Positions 34,656-44,384 of a stretch of DNA of 64,000 nt are shown piece after piece (the first letter of the stretch is position 1; every line of letters starts with the position of its first letter). The notes under the pieces were generated by a model, which was not told the origin of the DNA, made no database searches, and saw nothing but the letters and a program-made list of their open reading frames with translations. The DNA lies in the NCBI RefSeq assembly GCF_001552275.1, contig NZ_BCQW01000003.1, positions 1 through 64,000 on the forward strand. The letters are read 5' to 3'. The stretch is from Amphibacillus sediminis NBRC 103570. GTDB lineage: Bacteria; Bacillota; Bacilli; Bacillales; Amphibacillaceae. The translations under genes and the position numbers were made by a program.

Positions 34656-34955
34656 GGTTCTACTCTCCCTTTCTCTTACTTTGCTATATTTAATATTTTA
34701 AAATATTAACGTCTTTCAAAACAACTCATTTTAGTCACTATTATTTTAACTCGCCTTGCTAGAACCAATATGGCATTGGATCAGATCAACTTATTCAGAT
34801 GTTACAAGCAAAACATGACGGAATTCAACCGAACACTACACATATATCATTTAAAATTTAGAAATAGTAATTTTAGCAATTTATAAGAAAAATAAACCTG
34901 TTAATCTGTTACAATATATTGTATTAATAACTTATCTAAAAGGAGCTATGAAGAT
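34656..34955. other. 300-bp gap between divergent genes
   Basis: AT-rich. It contains the palindrome TTAATATTTTAAAATATTAA at about 34689-34708 and a probable plus-strand -10 TACAAT (34911-34916) for the alkylation-repair gene. No repeat family member and no other feature seen. Confidence 0.4.
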
Positions 34956-35663
34956 ATGAAGGACCATAAAGCAGAGCATTTTACAGATAAATTAAAACAA
35001 CATAAAAATGAGAATGATGTAGAAAAAATGAAGCGTTTTATTAAAAACTCTGACGAGAACACGCTTTGTTTAGGTGTCCATATGCGAACCGTATTTCAAA
35101 TTGCTAAACAGTTCGTTGAGATGTCTCTGAATGAAATTGAAAAGCTTTTAGAAAGTCCATATTATGAAGTAAGAATGGGCGCTGTAAGTATAATGGATTT
35201 TCAAGCTAAGCAAAAAAATATCACAGACGATCAAAGAAAAGAATTATACGAACTCTATCTCAGAAGACACGATCGAATTAATAATTGGGATTTTGTAGAT
35301 CGGGCAGCCCCTTCAGTAATTGGCATGTATCTTCTTGATCGACCGAAAGATATTCTATATGAAATGGCACACTCATCAAATATTTGGGAACGTAGAACTG
35401 CTATTGTTAGCACCTATGCTTTTATTAAAAATGGTAATATCGAAGATACATTTCGTATTGCAGAAATATTGGTCAATGATGATGAAGAACTCATTCAAAA
35501 AGCAGTTGGAAGCTGGATTCGCGAGGCTGGTAAACAAGATGAAGAAAAGTTGAAGCATTTTTTGGATAAGCAAGCAGCTACAATGCCAAGGGTTACATTA
35601 AGATATGCAATAGAAAAATTTGATAAAAAAACCAAGGACTATTATCTGTCTCTAGGGAAATAA
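34956..35663 (+). CDS. AlkD-like DNA alkylation repair protein
   Basis: A 235-residue helical HEAT-like repeat protein of the DNA alkylation repair (AlkD) family, which includes N3- and N7-alkylpurine glycosylases. The family signature RINNWDFVDRAAPSVIG is at about 107-123, followed by the Trp/Arg helix NIWERRTAIVSTYAFI (about 145-160). The catalytic Asp of the WD motif is present (WDFVD). SD AAAGGAG lies 10 nt before the ATG. It stands alone in the accessory patch near the SOS-boxed gene; no LexA box seen in front. Confidence 0.85.
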   Translation: MKDHKAEHFTDKLKQHKNENDVEKMKRFIKNSDENTLCLGVHMRTVFQIAKQFVEMSLNEIEKLLESPYYEVRMGAVSIMDFQAKQKNITDDQRKELYELYLRRHDRINNWDFVDRAAPSVIGMYLLDRPKDILYEMAHSSNIWERRTAIVSTYAFIKNGNIEDTFRIAEILVNDDEELIQKAVGSWIREAGKQDEEKLKHFLDKQAATMPRVTLRYAIEKFDKKTKDYYLSLGK

Positions 35664-35760
35664 GTTAATGGTTAAATCTATATCAAAAATGATAAAACTT
35701 GCAGATTAAGTTGAGGTTAATCAGTTAATAGGCTTATCATAGCTGGATCACCATAGCTTA

Positions 35761-35871
35761 TTTATCGCAGTGTAACTGGCTGGGGCTGCGATTACTCGCC
35801 CCATCGAAGGGCTTTTGTAAGACTCCCATTTCAAGAAATAATGGAACACGTCATGTCTAAGTGGGAGATCT
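35761..35871 (-). repeat. F1 right-half fragment
   Basis: Minus orientation, starting TTTATCGCAGTGTAACTGGC, then the GGGGCTGCGATTACTCGCCC hairpin, CATCGAAGGGCTTTTG and the AAGTGGGAGATC arm. The left half (L1) is missing. Confidence 0.8.
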
Positions 35872-35943
35872 GTGGGTGAATTTTTGCGAGAATCATGATA
35901 TTTAAATGGCATTTACTAGAGCCGCCTAGCAATTTAAAACTGT

Positions 35944-35967
35944 AGCCCCGAATTAACGGGGCTATTT
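35944..35967 (+). terminator. Terminator-like hairpin
   Basis: AGCCCCG-AATTAA-CGGGGCT followed by ATTTTTAT on the plus strand. It could end alkD transcription through the F1 fragment, or serve the converging broken gene. Confidence 0.6.
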
Positions 35968-36323
35968 TTATACTCCTACTTTTTGATTAACTGTGTATGT
36001 TTTTGGAAGAAACCCATCAATCAGTGTGAATTTTGATTCAAACCTTACATGATTCTCATCTACCATTTTAAGTCTTGAATATGCACATCCCCAACATACC
36101 ATCCTGCAAGGGATGTTGATATAGTTGTCTTAGATGCTACGTCAACAACCCAGCCATTGTAATATTTATACTGACCAGTAATTACATATCGATCATAGTA
36201 TCTATAAGTTATAGTGTGCCATGTCCCAGTACTCATTGTTGAGAAAGATTCTTCAGCATCATAAACTTTCTCTAAAGCTGCTTCTTTAGTAAAACCATTG
36301 TCATTAATTAATATTTCGCTCAT
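35968..36323 (-). pseudogene. Broken hypothetical gene with frameshift
   Basis: An 87-residue frame (36060-36323) starting MSEILINDNGFTKEAALEKV ends in TAG right after IQDLKW. A shift by one frame at that point gives an open continuation of about 30 residues (MVDENHVRFESKFTLIDGFL..., to the stop at 35968) with the same beta-rich character. The start has no SD, and the frame also runs about 20 codons upstream without a start codon. So this is a C-terminal remnant of a longer, possibly secreted, protein. No function can be named. Confidence 0.5.
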
Positions 36324-36348
36324 TTCTTCATTACTAATAGGGGTTAAT

Positions 36349-36452
36349 TTAAAAAAACTAAGCGTGAACTTGCTGATGTAGTTAAAAAGGGGTTAGCGGG
36401 CAGCGGAGAAGCATTAGACGAGGTTTGTGCGATACTCGAACTAAAAATATGA
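36349..36452 (+). pseudogene. Short coding remnant, possibly phage-related
   Basis: An open stretch without start codon reads KRELADVVKKGLAGSGEALD then EVCAILELKI and a stop. Its amphipathic helix pattern looks protein-like, but it is too short to assign. It overlaps nothing recognisable and lies between the broken gene and the acetyltransferase; 36453-36640 shows no feature. Confidence 0.2.
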
Positions 36453-36652
36453 GCAGTATGGAATTAAATAACTAAAGTATTACCAACAATATGTTTGATA
36501 TTGATGCCTACCGGTCAATCTTACAGCTGACCTTTAGTTCGTGTGTTCGTGGTTGAATTTAAAGAATGAAAATTAATAGATAGAAAAGTGGTAATTTACC
36601 AAACTATTTGCTAGAATGATCTATAAAAATTAAATACAGAGGAGCTATAAAT

Positions 36653-37105
36653 ATGGATTTAAATTTTAGAAAGATTAAGAATGAAGATTATCCTGTCTGT
36701 GCTGAAATTTTAATGGCAGCATACAAAGGAGCTCCTTGGAATAATACATGGACTAAAAAAGAAGCACTCCTTAGAATTGAGGCTACAATGAGTGGCTTTA
36801 ATTCTAGAGGATATGTAGTCGAGAAAAATGATGAAATTATTGGAATGTGTCTGGGGAGAATTGATTATTACTTTAGTGAATGGAGTCAATTTTGTATTGA
36901 TGAATTTAACGTGGCTTCTACTCACCAAGGAAGTGGAGTTGGTAAAAATTTATTAAAGTTTATTTCTAACGTAATGAAGAGTAATAAGATAAATAGAATT
37001 TTTCTTATTACTGGAGGAGAACAAGCAGCAAAATTTTATAAAAATAGCGGATTTGTAAAATCAAATGATGGAATAATGATGGCATATGATTTACAGAATG
37101 ATTAA
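36653..37105 (+). CDS. GNAT family N-acetyltransferase
   Basis: A 150-residue acetyl-CoA-dependent acetyltransferase. N-terminal DLNFRKIKNEDYPVCAEIL, the core strand GYVVEKNDEIIGMCLG, the acetyl-CoA loop HQGSGVGKNLLKFI (about 96-109), and a C-terminal FYKNSGFVKSNDGIMMAYDL segment. Substrate unknown. SD GAGGAGC is well placed. It lies between two gene remnants, so it is probably part of the same acquired patch. Confidence 0.88.
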   Translation: MDLNFRKIKNEDYPVCAEILMAAYKGAPWNNTWTKKEALLRIEATMSGFNSRGYVVEKNDEIIGMCLGRIDYYFSEWSQFCIDEFNVASTHQGSGVGKNLLKFISNVMKSNKINRIFLITGGEQAAKFYKNSGFVKSNDGIMMAYDLQND

Positions 37106-37127
37106 GAATTTGGGGATTAAATGACCC

Positions 37128-37394
37128 ATGCACATTAAGCCTTACTTTAAAAAGATTGACATTAATGACTTCACGCCTCACATGCACCAAGAATTTATTA
37201 ATTATTTAGTTAATCAACGTAAATCTAGGAACACCATTCTTCGTATTCGCAATGCTCTATACAACGCTATCAAAAGAGTTTTAATAAACAAGACAATAGT
37301 AAGCAACCCATGTGAAAATGTTGTCATGCCTAAGAAAGAAATAGACGAAAAAGTTAAGTTTTTAGATTCAGCAGACAACAGTTTATTTTTTTAG
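37128..37394 (+). pseudogene. Truncated tyrosine recombinase (phage integrase)
   Basis: An 88-residue frame matches only the SAM-like core-binding domain of phage/ICE integrases: KIDINDFTPHMHQEFINYLVNQ, then KSRNTILRIRNALYNAIKRV, then SNPCENVVMPKK, where the catalytic domain should begin (usually VKFLTKEE). It stops soon after. The arm-binding domain and the whole R-H-R-Y catalytic domain are missing. The following TTGGGGCAA/TTGCCCCAA inverted pair (37411-37458) may be part of the former element end. Confidence 0.75.
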
Positions 37395-37460
37395 TTTAAT
37401 ATTGGAGCAATGTTGGGGCAAGTGATTATATTTTCAAACAACAAAGTTAATTGCCCCAAT

Positions 37461-37495
37461 AAATAACCCCTAGAACCATTACTGGCTCTAGGGTT
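37461..37495 (-). terminator. Terminator of the glnR-glnA operon
   Basis: Minus strand: CCCTAGAGCC (37484-37493) pairs with GGTTCTAGGG (37468-37477), loop AGTAAT, then GTTATTTATT. It lies just after the glnA stop. Confidence 0.7.
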
Positions 37496-37502
37496 TAACC
37501 GA

Positions 37503-38840
37503 TTAATACATTTGGATATATTGTTCTCTTTCCCAAGGGTGTACTTGTGTTCTAAACATATCCCATTCAATTTCTTTTGATTCAACAAAGTGCTCATATA
37601 AATGCTCACCTAAAGCATTAGTAATCACTTCATCTTTAGAAAGGCTCACCAATGCCTCATATAATGTTGCTGGTAAATCTTTTACACCGTTTGCTTCACG
37701 TTCTTCCTTATCCATCACATAAATATTGCGATCAACTGGCTTCGGTGCTTCAAGACCGCGCTCGATACCGTCAAGACCAGCAGCCAATAAAGCAGAGAGA
37801 GCTAAGTATGGGTTAGCTGATGGATCAACACTACGTACTTCGACACGTGTACTTAGACCACGAGATGCTGGAATACGAATTAATGGACTTCTGTTAGATC
37901 CTGACCAAGCCACATAGCAAGGAGCTTCATAACCAGGTACTAAACGCTTGTATGAATTCACAGTTGGATTTGTCACAGCAGTAAATGCTTGAGCGTGTTC
38001 AATAATACCAGCAATAAATTGATAAGCTGTTTGACTTAATTGTAATTCACCGTCTTCATCTAAGAAAGTATTTGTTTTATCTCTAAATAATGACATATTA
38101 CAGTGCATACCAGAACCGTTCACACCAAATAGTGGTTTTGGCATAAATGTAGCATGAAGACCGTGCTTACGTGCAATTGTCTTAACTACAAGCTTAAATG
38201 TCTGAATATCATCTGCGTGCTTCACTGCATCAGAATATTTAAAGTCGATTTCGTGTTGTCCTGGTGCGACCTCGTGGTGAGAAGCTTCGATTTCAAAGCC
38301 CATTTCTTCAAGCTCAAGCACAATGTCACGACGACAGTTTTCTCCTAAATCTGTTGGAGCAAGATCAAAGTAACCACCTTTGTCATTTAACTCTAATGAA
38401 GGATCTCCCTTTTCATCAAGCTTAAATAGGAAAAATTCAGGCTCTGTACCTATATTGAAGGCAGTGAAGCCCATTTCCTCCATTTTTTTAAGGTTACGTT
38501 TCAAGTTAACGCGGGGACAACCAATAAACGGTTCACCTTCTGGTGTATAAATGTCACAAATAAAACGTGCCACTTTCCCTTTTTCTGATGTCCAAGGGAA
38601 CACCACGAACGTATCTAGATCAGGATAAAGCTTCATGTCAGACTCTTCGATTCGAACAAAGCCTTCAATTGATGAACCATCAAACACGATATCATTGTCC
38701 AACGCTTTGTCTAATTGACTTAAAGGGATTTCAACATTTTTGATTGTACCAAGTAAGTCAGTAAATTGAAGGCGAATAAATTTGACATTTTCCTCTTTAA
38801 TTTTTTGCTTAATTTCCTCTTTGGTAAATTTTGTTCCCAT
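37503..38840 (-). CDS. glnA: Glutamine synthetase type I
   Basis: Makes glutamine from glutamate, ammonia and ATP. The 445-residue protein matches the Gram-positive GSI-alpha type, which is not adenylylated but feedback-inhibited. Visible are [35 protein letters not shown], the ATP-binding [26 protein letters not shown] and the Glu flap region. It is co-transcribed after glnR (26 bp apart). In B. subtilis this enzyme also signals nitrogen status to GlnR and TnrA. Confidence 0.98.
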   Translation of the reverse strand: MGTKFTKEEIKQKIKEENVKFIRLQFTDLLGTIKNVEIPLSQLDKALDNDIVFDGSSIEGFVRIEESDMKLYPDLDTFVVFPWTSEKGKVARFICDIYTPEGEPFIGCPRVNLKRNLKKMEEMGFTAFNIGTEPEFFLFKLDEKGDPSLELNDKGGYFDLAPTDLGENCRRDIVLELEEMGFEIEASHHEVAPGQHEIDFKYSDAVKHADDIQTFKLVVKTIARKHGLHATFMPKPLFGVNGSGMHCNMSLFRDKTNTFLDEDGELQLSQTAYQFIAGIIEHAQAFTAVTNPTVNSYKRLVPGYEAPCYVAWSGSNRSPLIRIPASRGLSTRVEVRSVDPSANPYLALSALLAAGLDGIERGLEAPKPVDRNIYVMDKEEREANGVKDLPATLYEALVSLSKDEVITNALGEHLYEHFVESKEIEWDMFRTQVHPWEREQYIQMY

Positions 38841-38866
38841 GTTTGTCCCTCTCCTTTAACTATTCT

Positions 38867-39271
38867 TTATTGACGGAAGAATCTTGATAATTCCCCCTGA
38901 CGTAACGAGGTCTTTCCCAACCGGCCTGACTGCAATAATTCGTTTCTTAATAATTTACGAAGCTCTTTATCAGATAATTCTGGCTTCTGATCCGTTTCCG
39001 CTTTTGTATCGAGCTCAGTTGTAGGGAGATCTTTCAACTGTAGAACTTGCTTAATGCCTGCAAGGTTAATTCCTTTTTCGATCAATTCCTTAATTTCCAG
39101 TAATCGATCGACATCATTAAAGGAGAATAGCCGTTGATTCCCTTCTGTACGAGCAGGATGAATTAACTGATGCTCTTCATAATAACGAATTTGTCTTGCG
39201 GTCAAATTAGTCAGATCTTTGACTATACCTATGGAAAATAAGGGCTGTGAACGTCTATCTAAATTAGTCAT
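38867..39271 (-). CDS. glnR: Nitrogen regulator GlnR (MerR family)
   Basis: Represses glnRA and other nitrogen genes when glutamine is plentiful. The 134-residue protein has a MerR-type winged HTH at about 12-80 (IGIVKDLTNLTARQIRYYEEHQLIHPARTEGNQRLFSFNDVDRL) and the C-terminal tail (LLRNELLQSGRLGKTSLRQGELSRFFRQ) that senses glutamine synthetase. ATG at 39271 follows SD GGGGAG; the frame extends to 39316 but without SD support. It is autoregulated through the box at 39340. Confidence 0.97.
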   Translation of the reverse strand: MTNLDRRSQPLFSIGIVKDLTNLTARQIRYYEEHQLIHPARTEGNQRLFSFNDVDRLLEIKELIEKGINLAGIKQVLQLKDLPTTELDTKAETDQKPELSDKELRKLLRNELLQSGRLGKTSLRQGELSRFFRQ

Positions 39272-39307
39272 AGCATTCTCCCCTTTCCTCTCGCTTTCCA
39301 TAGTTCT

Positions 39308-39356
39308 ATTATACACGCGGAAAAATAGTTGTCAACACATGTAAGGTTTATTTACA
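39308..39356 (-). promoter_or_regulatory. glnR: glnRA promoter with GlnR/TnrA box
   Basis: Minus strand: -35 TTGACA (39330-39335), 16-bp spacer, -10 TATAAT (39308-39313). Just upstream, TGTAAATAAACCTTACA (39340-39356) fits the GlnR/TnrA consensus TGTNAN7TNACA exactly. Confidence 0.9.
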
Positions 39357-39395
39357 TTTAAATTTTCAAAAAATTTCATATATTTATAGTGCTGC

Positions 39396-40658
39396 TTATT
39401 TCCTATAGGTATAGTTCAATTCTGATATAAATCCTTGTTCAACAAATTTCGCCACAGCTTCAGTAAGAGCAATTTTAATATGGGCATAAACTAAACCACC
39501 CTGGACAAACACCGTATACGGCGGACGAATCGGCCCATCAGCGGTGAGCTCTAGACTTGCTCCTTGAATAAATGTACCAGCTGCCATAATGACTTGACTT
39601 TGATAACCAGGCATAGGTGCTGGATATGGTGTCACATGCCCATTAATAGGGGATGCATGCTGAATAGCCTGACAAAAGGCAACCATCTGCTCGGCAGATT
39701 CAAACGTTACCGATTGAATTAAATCTGTTCGATTGGCCAAATAATGAGGGCTCGTCTGAAAGCCCGCAAGTTCTAATAAGCGTGAAGTAAACACTGCCCC
39801 CTGCAGGGCTTGACTTACGACATGAGGCGCTAAAAAAAACCCTTGGTACATTTCTTGTAAAAGTCCTAAGCTTGCACCTGTCTCTTTTCCAAGTCCAGGC
39901 GCAGTGAGTCGATTTGCAGCTAGCTCAACATATCGAGCACGACCCGCAATATAACCACCGATACGCGCAATTCCTCCACCTGGATTCTTTATTAGAGAAC
40001 CTGCAATGATATCAGCTCCAACATGGGATGGTTCTTGTTCTTCTACAAATTCTCCATAGCAATTATCAACGAAAATGATTACATTCGAATTAATCTGCTT
40101 AATCATTTTAATCATAGCTTCAATCTGCTTAATCGTAAATGAAGGTCGATCAGCATACCCTTTTGAGCGTTGGATGGCAACGACCTTCGTCTTGCGATTG
40201 ATAGCCTGTTTGGCACGATCCCAATCGATTTCCTTTTGCGTTGTAAGTGGAATGGCTGTATAGTCAATCCCAAAGTCAATAAGTGAGCCCGTGTTTTGGC
40301 TGTGGATCCCAATAACTTCTTCTAGCGTGTCATAAGGAGCTCCTGTTAAATAAACTAAGCCGTCCCCTGGACGAAGCAAGCCAAACAAGGCTGTGGTGAT
40401 GGCATGGGTTCCTGAGATAAGCTGGGGTCGAACCAGTGCATCTTCAGCTCCAAACACATCCGCATAAACACGCTCCAAGCCCTCACGTCCAAAGTCGTCA
40501 TAACCATAGCCTGTTGTCGCTTGAAAATGACTATCAGAAATTTGGTTTTGTCTAAAAGCATTAAGCACACGCAATTGATTAGCTTCAGCCGTGCGTTGTA
40601 TTTCTTCTCTTCTTGCTGCAATATCTTGCTCAACTCTAGTTATAAGCTGTTCTAACAT
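39396..40658 (-). CDS. ynbB: PLP-dependent aluminium-resistance / Cys-Met metabolism family protein (YnbB)
   Basis: A 420-residue fold-type I PLP enzyme of the YnbB family (methionine gamma-lyase-related, named aluminium resistance protein). It has the N-terminal RVLNAFRQNQISDSHF, substrate loop TGYGYDDFGR, GTHAI, a central VDNCYGEF and the PLP lysine in GSLIKNPGGGIA. The true reaction is not settled. It sits between hflX and glnR, as in B. subtilis. ATG at 40658 is used; the longer frame to 40742 would overlap hflX heavily. Confidence 0.9.
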   Translation of the reverse strand: MLEQLITRVEQDIAARREEIQRTAEANQLRVLNAFRQNQISDSHFQATTGYGYDDFGREGLERVYADVFGAEDALVRPQLISGTHAITTALFGLLRPGDGLVYLTGAPYDTLEEVIGIHSQNTGSLIDFGIDYTAIPLTTQKEIDWDRAKQAINRKTKVVAIQRSKGYADRPSFTIKQIEAMIKMIKQINSNVIIFVDNCYGEFVEEQEPSHVGADIIAGSLIKNPGGGIARIGGYIAGRARYVELAANRLTAPGLGKETGASLGLLQEMYQGFFLAPHVVSQALQGAVFTSRLLELAGFQTSPHYLANRTDLIQSVTFESAEQMVAFCQAIQHASPINGHVTPYPAPMPGYQSQVIMAAGTFIQGASLELTADGPIRPPYTVFVQGGLVYAHIKIALTEAVAKFVEQGFISELNYTYRK

Positions 40659-40675
40659 AAAATCGCACTCTCTTT

Positions 40676-41911
40676 CTATTTCTGATGATCTGTTACTAAA
40701 AGTGGGTGAGCACTTGGCAAATATCCCTCCAAATGATAACATTCATCGATTTCTGAAAAAACTTGCTTATCAATAATAGAATGCTGTCTATATTGCTGAA
40801 GCAACTTGCCTTGATTAGCAGGAATCATAACAGAATACGGTAACCAACTTGCTTTGATAACAGCCTCGATTTCACTTAGTAAAGCCACACGATCACTTGC
40901 CGCCAAAGCACTCATCGTTATCGAAGGTTTCTGTATGGGCATAAATTCAGCTGTCATTAAATCTGATTTATTGTAAATCGTTAAGGTCGGAACCGTATCA
41001 GCAGCTAAATCCTTTAATAAATTGAGCACCGTTTGCTGATGCTGATAGTGATCAGGGTGTGAAACATCCACGACATGCAAGATAAGATCTGCTTCAGTCA
41101 CCTCTTCTAATGTAGAACGAAAAGCTGCTATTAAAGCCGTAGGCAAATCCTGCATAAAGCCTACTGTATCTGTTAAGATGACCCGCAGACCAGATGGAAG
41201 CTTCAACTGGCGTGACATTGGATCAAGTGTTGCAAAGAGCTGATCCTGTTCCAAGCTTTGACTAGCTGTCAGTCGATTAAATAAAGTTGATTTGCCGGCA
41301 TTGGTATAACCCACTAAGGCGATTTGAAAAGCATAATTCGTTTTGCGCCGTGACCGATACTGTTTGCGTTGATTGACCACAGTTTCAAGCTTCCGTTTAA
41401 TTTCATCAATTCGTCGATTAATGTGACGACGATCCGTTTCAAGTTTTGTTTCACCCGGTCCCCGAGTTCCGATTCCAGCTCCTAATCGTGAAAGAGCCTG
41501 CCCTTGACCACGTAATCTTGGTAATAAATATTGATACTGTGCAAGCTCGACTTGAAGCTTACCTTCATTGGTAATCGCTCGGCTAGCAAAAATATCAAGG
41601 ATTAATTGACTACGATCAATGACAGGTAAACCAAAGTACTCCTGTAAATTTCGTGTTTGTGAAGCAGATAATTCATCATTAGCGATCAATAAGTCGATCT
41701 CATTTGCTTCTAATTGTTCTTCCATTTCAGCAAGCTTTCCAGCTCCTAAGTAAAGGGCAGGATGTGGATGGTCACGCTTTTGGGTTATAACTTGAGCCAC
41801 ACTCCCTTTTGCTGTTTCCGTTAAAGCCATTAACTCTTCTAATGAGTAACTAAATCTTAAGTCATCAATTTGTTTACGTTGGACAGCTATAATTAATACT
41901 TGTTCATTCAA
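40676..41911 (-). CDS. hflX: Ribosome-associated GTPase HflX
   Basis: Splits or rescues ribosomes under stress. The 411-residue protein has the N-terminal glycine-rich HflX domain (LYLGAGKLAEMEE, LSRLGAGIGTRGPGETKLETDRR), a coiled segment, then the G domain: G1 GYTNAGKST at 201-209, G3 DTVGFMQDLP, G4 NKSD. TTG at 41911 is taken as start because a GGGG lies 9 nt upstream; another in-frame TTG is at 41920. It corresponds to B. subtilis ynbA, upstream of ynbB. Confidence 0.93.
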   Translation of the reverse strand: MNEQVLIIAVQRKQIDDLRFSYSLEELMALTETAKGSVAQVITQKRDHPHPALYLGAGKLAEMEEQLEANEIDLLIANDELSASQTRNLQEYFGLPVIDRSQLILDIFASRAITNEGKLQVELAQYQYLLPRLRGQGQALSRLGAGIGTRGPGETKLETDRRHINRRIDEIKRKLETVVNQRKQYRSRRKTNYAFQIALVGYTNAGKSTLFNRLTASQSLEQDQLFATLDPMSRQLKLPSGLRVILTDTVGFMQDLPTALIAAFRSTLEEVTEADLILHVVDVSHPDHYQHQQTVLNLLKDLAADTVPTLTIYNKSDLMTAEFMPIQKPSITMSALAASDRVALLSEIEAVIKASWLPYSVMIPANQGKLLQQYRQHSIIDKQVFSEIDECYHLEGYLPSAHPLLVTDHQK

Positions 41912-42006
41912 TCCATTCAACCCCGTTTCAATAGTAGGACCTCTTCTATTTTAGCAAAATATATCAAGTTTAGTAAGAGATAGGCGCAAATTGTTGACGA
42001 TGCATG

Positions 42007-42900
42007 TTAAGTTTTTGTCTCAAAATCTTTCTCTGTTAGTAAAATTAACTCTTCAACCCTATAAACGTGCTGTTGGATTAGCCGGATGGATTGCTTACGT
42101 ATCGCTTGCTCAATTAAATTTCGGACATAGCGCGCATTACTAAATGGAAATAAATTAGGCTTTGCTATTTCTTGTTCTATATGCTTAAGAAGAACTGGCT
42201 CAGCTTTTTTAGTGATATGATAATCACGATCCTTCACCATTTTTTTAGCAATTTCCATAAGCTCGTTAGGTTTATAGTCTTCAAAATCTAAAATAAAAGG
42301 AAATCGTGAAGCTAACCCTGGATTCATTTCTAAAAAAAACTCCATTTCATCAGGATATCCAGCTAAGATCAAAATAAACGATTGATGATGATCTTCCATA
42401 TGTTTAACTAATGTGTCAATCGCTTCTTTGCCAAAATCCTTTTCACCACCACGTGCAAGTGCGTACGCCTCATCTATGAATAAAACCCCACCTTGTGCAC
42501 GTTGTACCAATGAGCGTGTTTTGTGAGCAGTTTGACCAATGTATTCTCCAACTAGATCAGCACGATCCGCTTCAATAATATGCCCTTTCGTTAATACTTC
42601 CTGTTGAACAAATAATTTAGCTAGCGCGCGTGCGACAGTTGTTTTTCCTGTTCCAGGGTTTCCTTTAAAAAGCATGTGCAAGACCTGCTTTTCTGTTTTT
42701 AGCCCTACCTGCTCTCGACGTTTATTAATTTCAATATAGGCATAGATTTCATTTATTCTGTCTTTTAGTGCCTCCATCCCGATAAATTCATCCATTACCT
42801 GATTCACTGGAGCAAAAGGCTTTGTTTCAATGCGTTGCTCGGCCTTATTTACCCCTTGATCATGTAGTACAATATTGATCTGATTAGCTCGAACTGCCAT
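42007..42900 (-). CDS. spoVK: Stage V sporulation protein K (AAA ATPase)
   Basis: A CbxX/CfqX-type AAA+ ATPase needed for spore maturation in B. subtilis. The 297-residue protein has Walker A GNPGTGKT at 80-87, Walker B GVLFIDEAYAL near 146-156, and sensor RYVRNLIEQAIRKQ near the end. SD GAAGGAGTG. It lies between hfq and hflX, as in B. subtilis. The 266-bp gap upstream holds the hfq terminator and no gene. Confidence 0.93.
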   Translation of the reverse strand: MAVRANQINIVLHDQGVNKAEQRIETKPFAPVNQVMDEFIGMEALKDRINEIYAYIEINKRREQVGLKTEKQVLHMLFKGNPGTGKTTVARALAKLFVQQEVLTKGHIIEADRADLVGEYIGQTAHKTRSLVQRAQGGVLFIDEAYALARGGEKDFGKEAIDTLVKHMEDHHQSFILILAGYPDEMEFFLEMNPGLASRFPFILDFEDYKPNELMEIAKKMVKDRDYHITKKAEPVLLKHIEQEIAKPNLFPFSNARYVRNLIEQAIRKQSIRLIQQHVYRVEELILLTEKDFETKT

Positions 42901-43102
42901 TTAATCACACTCCTTCTGTTTATATATACGCACGAACGCCTATTTTTTTGAACATGTCTACGTATTAAGTTTGAAAAAGTGATCATAGGTCAAATTGGAA
43001 GTTCTCACCAGCTGTAGTCATCTATTTTTTATAGACAAGCATGACTTTTCCACAGAAAATTGAAATTAGCAGTTGGGGCTATTTAAAGTTATCTGTTTGA
43101 CA

Positions 43103-43140
43103 AAGAAAAAAACTTGTAGAAGACATTAGTCTCCTACAAG
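43103..43140 (-). terminator. Terminator downstream of hfq
   Basis: Minus strand: CTTGTAGGAGAC (43129-43140) pairs with the GTCTTCTACAAG arm (43113-43124), followed by TTTTTTTC. It ends the mutS-mutL-miaA-hfq unit. Confidence 0.9.
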
Positions 43141-43166
43141 CTGATCAAGCGTTGCAGCGTTTAGAT

Positions 43167-43391
43167 TTATTCTTTTTCAAGTGTTACATTTTTAGCTGGG
43201 GCAAATGTTGAGATCGCATGTTTAAAGATCAATTGTTGTTTCCCTTCAGTCTCCAAAAGCACTGTAAAGTTATCAAATGCTCGAACTAATCCACGTAGTT
43301 GGAAGCCATTCGTTAAAAACACAGTTACCTGAATGTGATCTTTTCTAAGGGCGTTTAAGTATTGATCTTGAATATTAACAGATTGAGCCAT
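43167..43391 (-). CDS. hfq: RNA chaperone Hfq
   Basis: A 74-residue Sm-like protein that forms a hexameric ring binding small RNAs and mRNAs. The Sm1 motif ([39 protein letters not shown]) and Sm2 ([11 protein letters not shown]) are complete. Strong SD AGAGGAGG. It lies 40 bp after miaA. Confidence 0.98.
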   Translation of the reverse strand: MAQSVNIQDQYLNALRKDHIQVTVFLTNGFQLRGLVRAFDNFTVLLETEGKQQLIFKHAISTFAPAKNVTLEKE

Positions 43392-43431
43392 GCCAATTCC
43401 TCCTCTTTTCTATCTCTAATATACTATAATT

Positions 43432-44370
43432 CTATCCATTTTCAAAAATTCCTGCTAAATCCGAAAAAATTTTTTCAAAGGTAAGTGCTTTGTCTAAAGG
43501 GTCAATCGTATACCAATCAACATCCATTTTATTTCTAAACCAGGTATATTGTCGTTTAGCATAACGGCGTGAATTCCTCTTTAATAATGTAACCGCTTCT
43601 TCAAGATCATATTCTCCCTTAAAATAAGGAATCAGTTCTTTATAACCGATTGCACGCATGGATTGGGCATTTTCCAAGCCACGCTGATAAAAATACCGCG
43701 CTTCTTCAATTAAGCCAGATTCGAGCATTAAATCAACACGCTGGTTGATCCGCTGATAAAGTTGTGCTCGATCCATCGTTAGACCAATTAACGTAGGCTT
43801 ATAGCGTGAATGATTAGGTTGATCCGCCTGAAGCTCTGTCATCGTTTTGCCTGTCTGTTCATAAACCTCGAGAGCTCGAACAAGACGGCGGGTATTATTT
43901 GGATGTATTTTGGCTGCTTGTTCGGGATCAATACGCTGTAAGCGTGCATAAACCAGATCGACCCCGTTCTCCTTAATCTCTGCTTCAATTTTGTCATGAT
44001 AATCATGATCTCGCTTGTCATTAGCAAAATGATAATCAAATAAAGCGGCTTGAATGTACAGTCCGGTCCCGCCAGCAATGATGGGCACCTTATTTTTAGC
44101 ATGGATGGCTGTGATATGCTTTTGTACTAACTGTTGAAATTCGGCTACAGAAAATGGTTCGCTAGGATCTTTAATATCAATCATATAATGAGGAATCGAC
44201 GCTTTTTCCGCTTCTGTGATCTTAGCTGTTGCAATATCCATTCCGCGGTAAATTTGCATCGAATCACCGCTTATGACCTCTCCATTAAACCGTTTCGCCA
44301 ATTCAACACTTAAGCTTGTTTTCCCGACTGCTGTAGGCCCTACAACTGCTATTACTGGTTGTTTTGTCAT
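43432..44370 (-). CDS. miaA: tRNA dimethylallyltransferase
   Basis: Adds the isopentenyl group to A37 of tRNAs that read UNN codons, the step before MiaB, which is also encoded in this window. The 312-residue protein has P-loop GPTAVGKT near 9-16, the catalytic Asp region SGDSMQIYRGMDIATAK, and GGTGLYIQAALF. It starts 14 bp after the mutL stop; the SD (GGGG) is weak, so translation may be coupled. Confidence 0.97.
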   Translation of the reverse strand: MTKQPVIAVVGPTAVGKTSLSVELAKRFNGEVISGDSMQIYRGMDIATAKITEAEKASIPHYMIDIKDPSEPFSVAEFQQLVQKHITAIHAKNKVPIIAGGTGLYIQAALFDYHFANDKRDHDYHDKIEAEIKENGVDLVYARLQRIDPEQAAKIHPNNTRRLVRALEVYEQTGKTMTELQADQPNHSRYKPTLIGLTMDRAQLYQRINQRVDLMLESGLIEEARYFYQRGLENAQSMRAIGYKELIPYFKGEYDLEEAVTLLKRNSRRYAKRQYTWFRNKMDVDWYTIDPLDKALTFEKIFSDLAGIFENG

Positions 44371-44384
44371 AAAAAAACCCCTTA

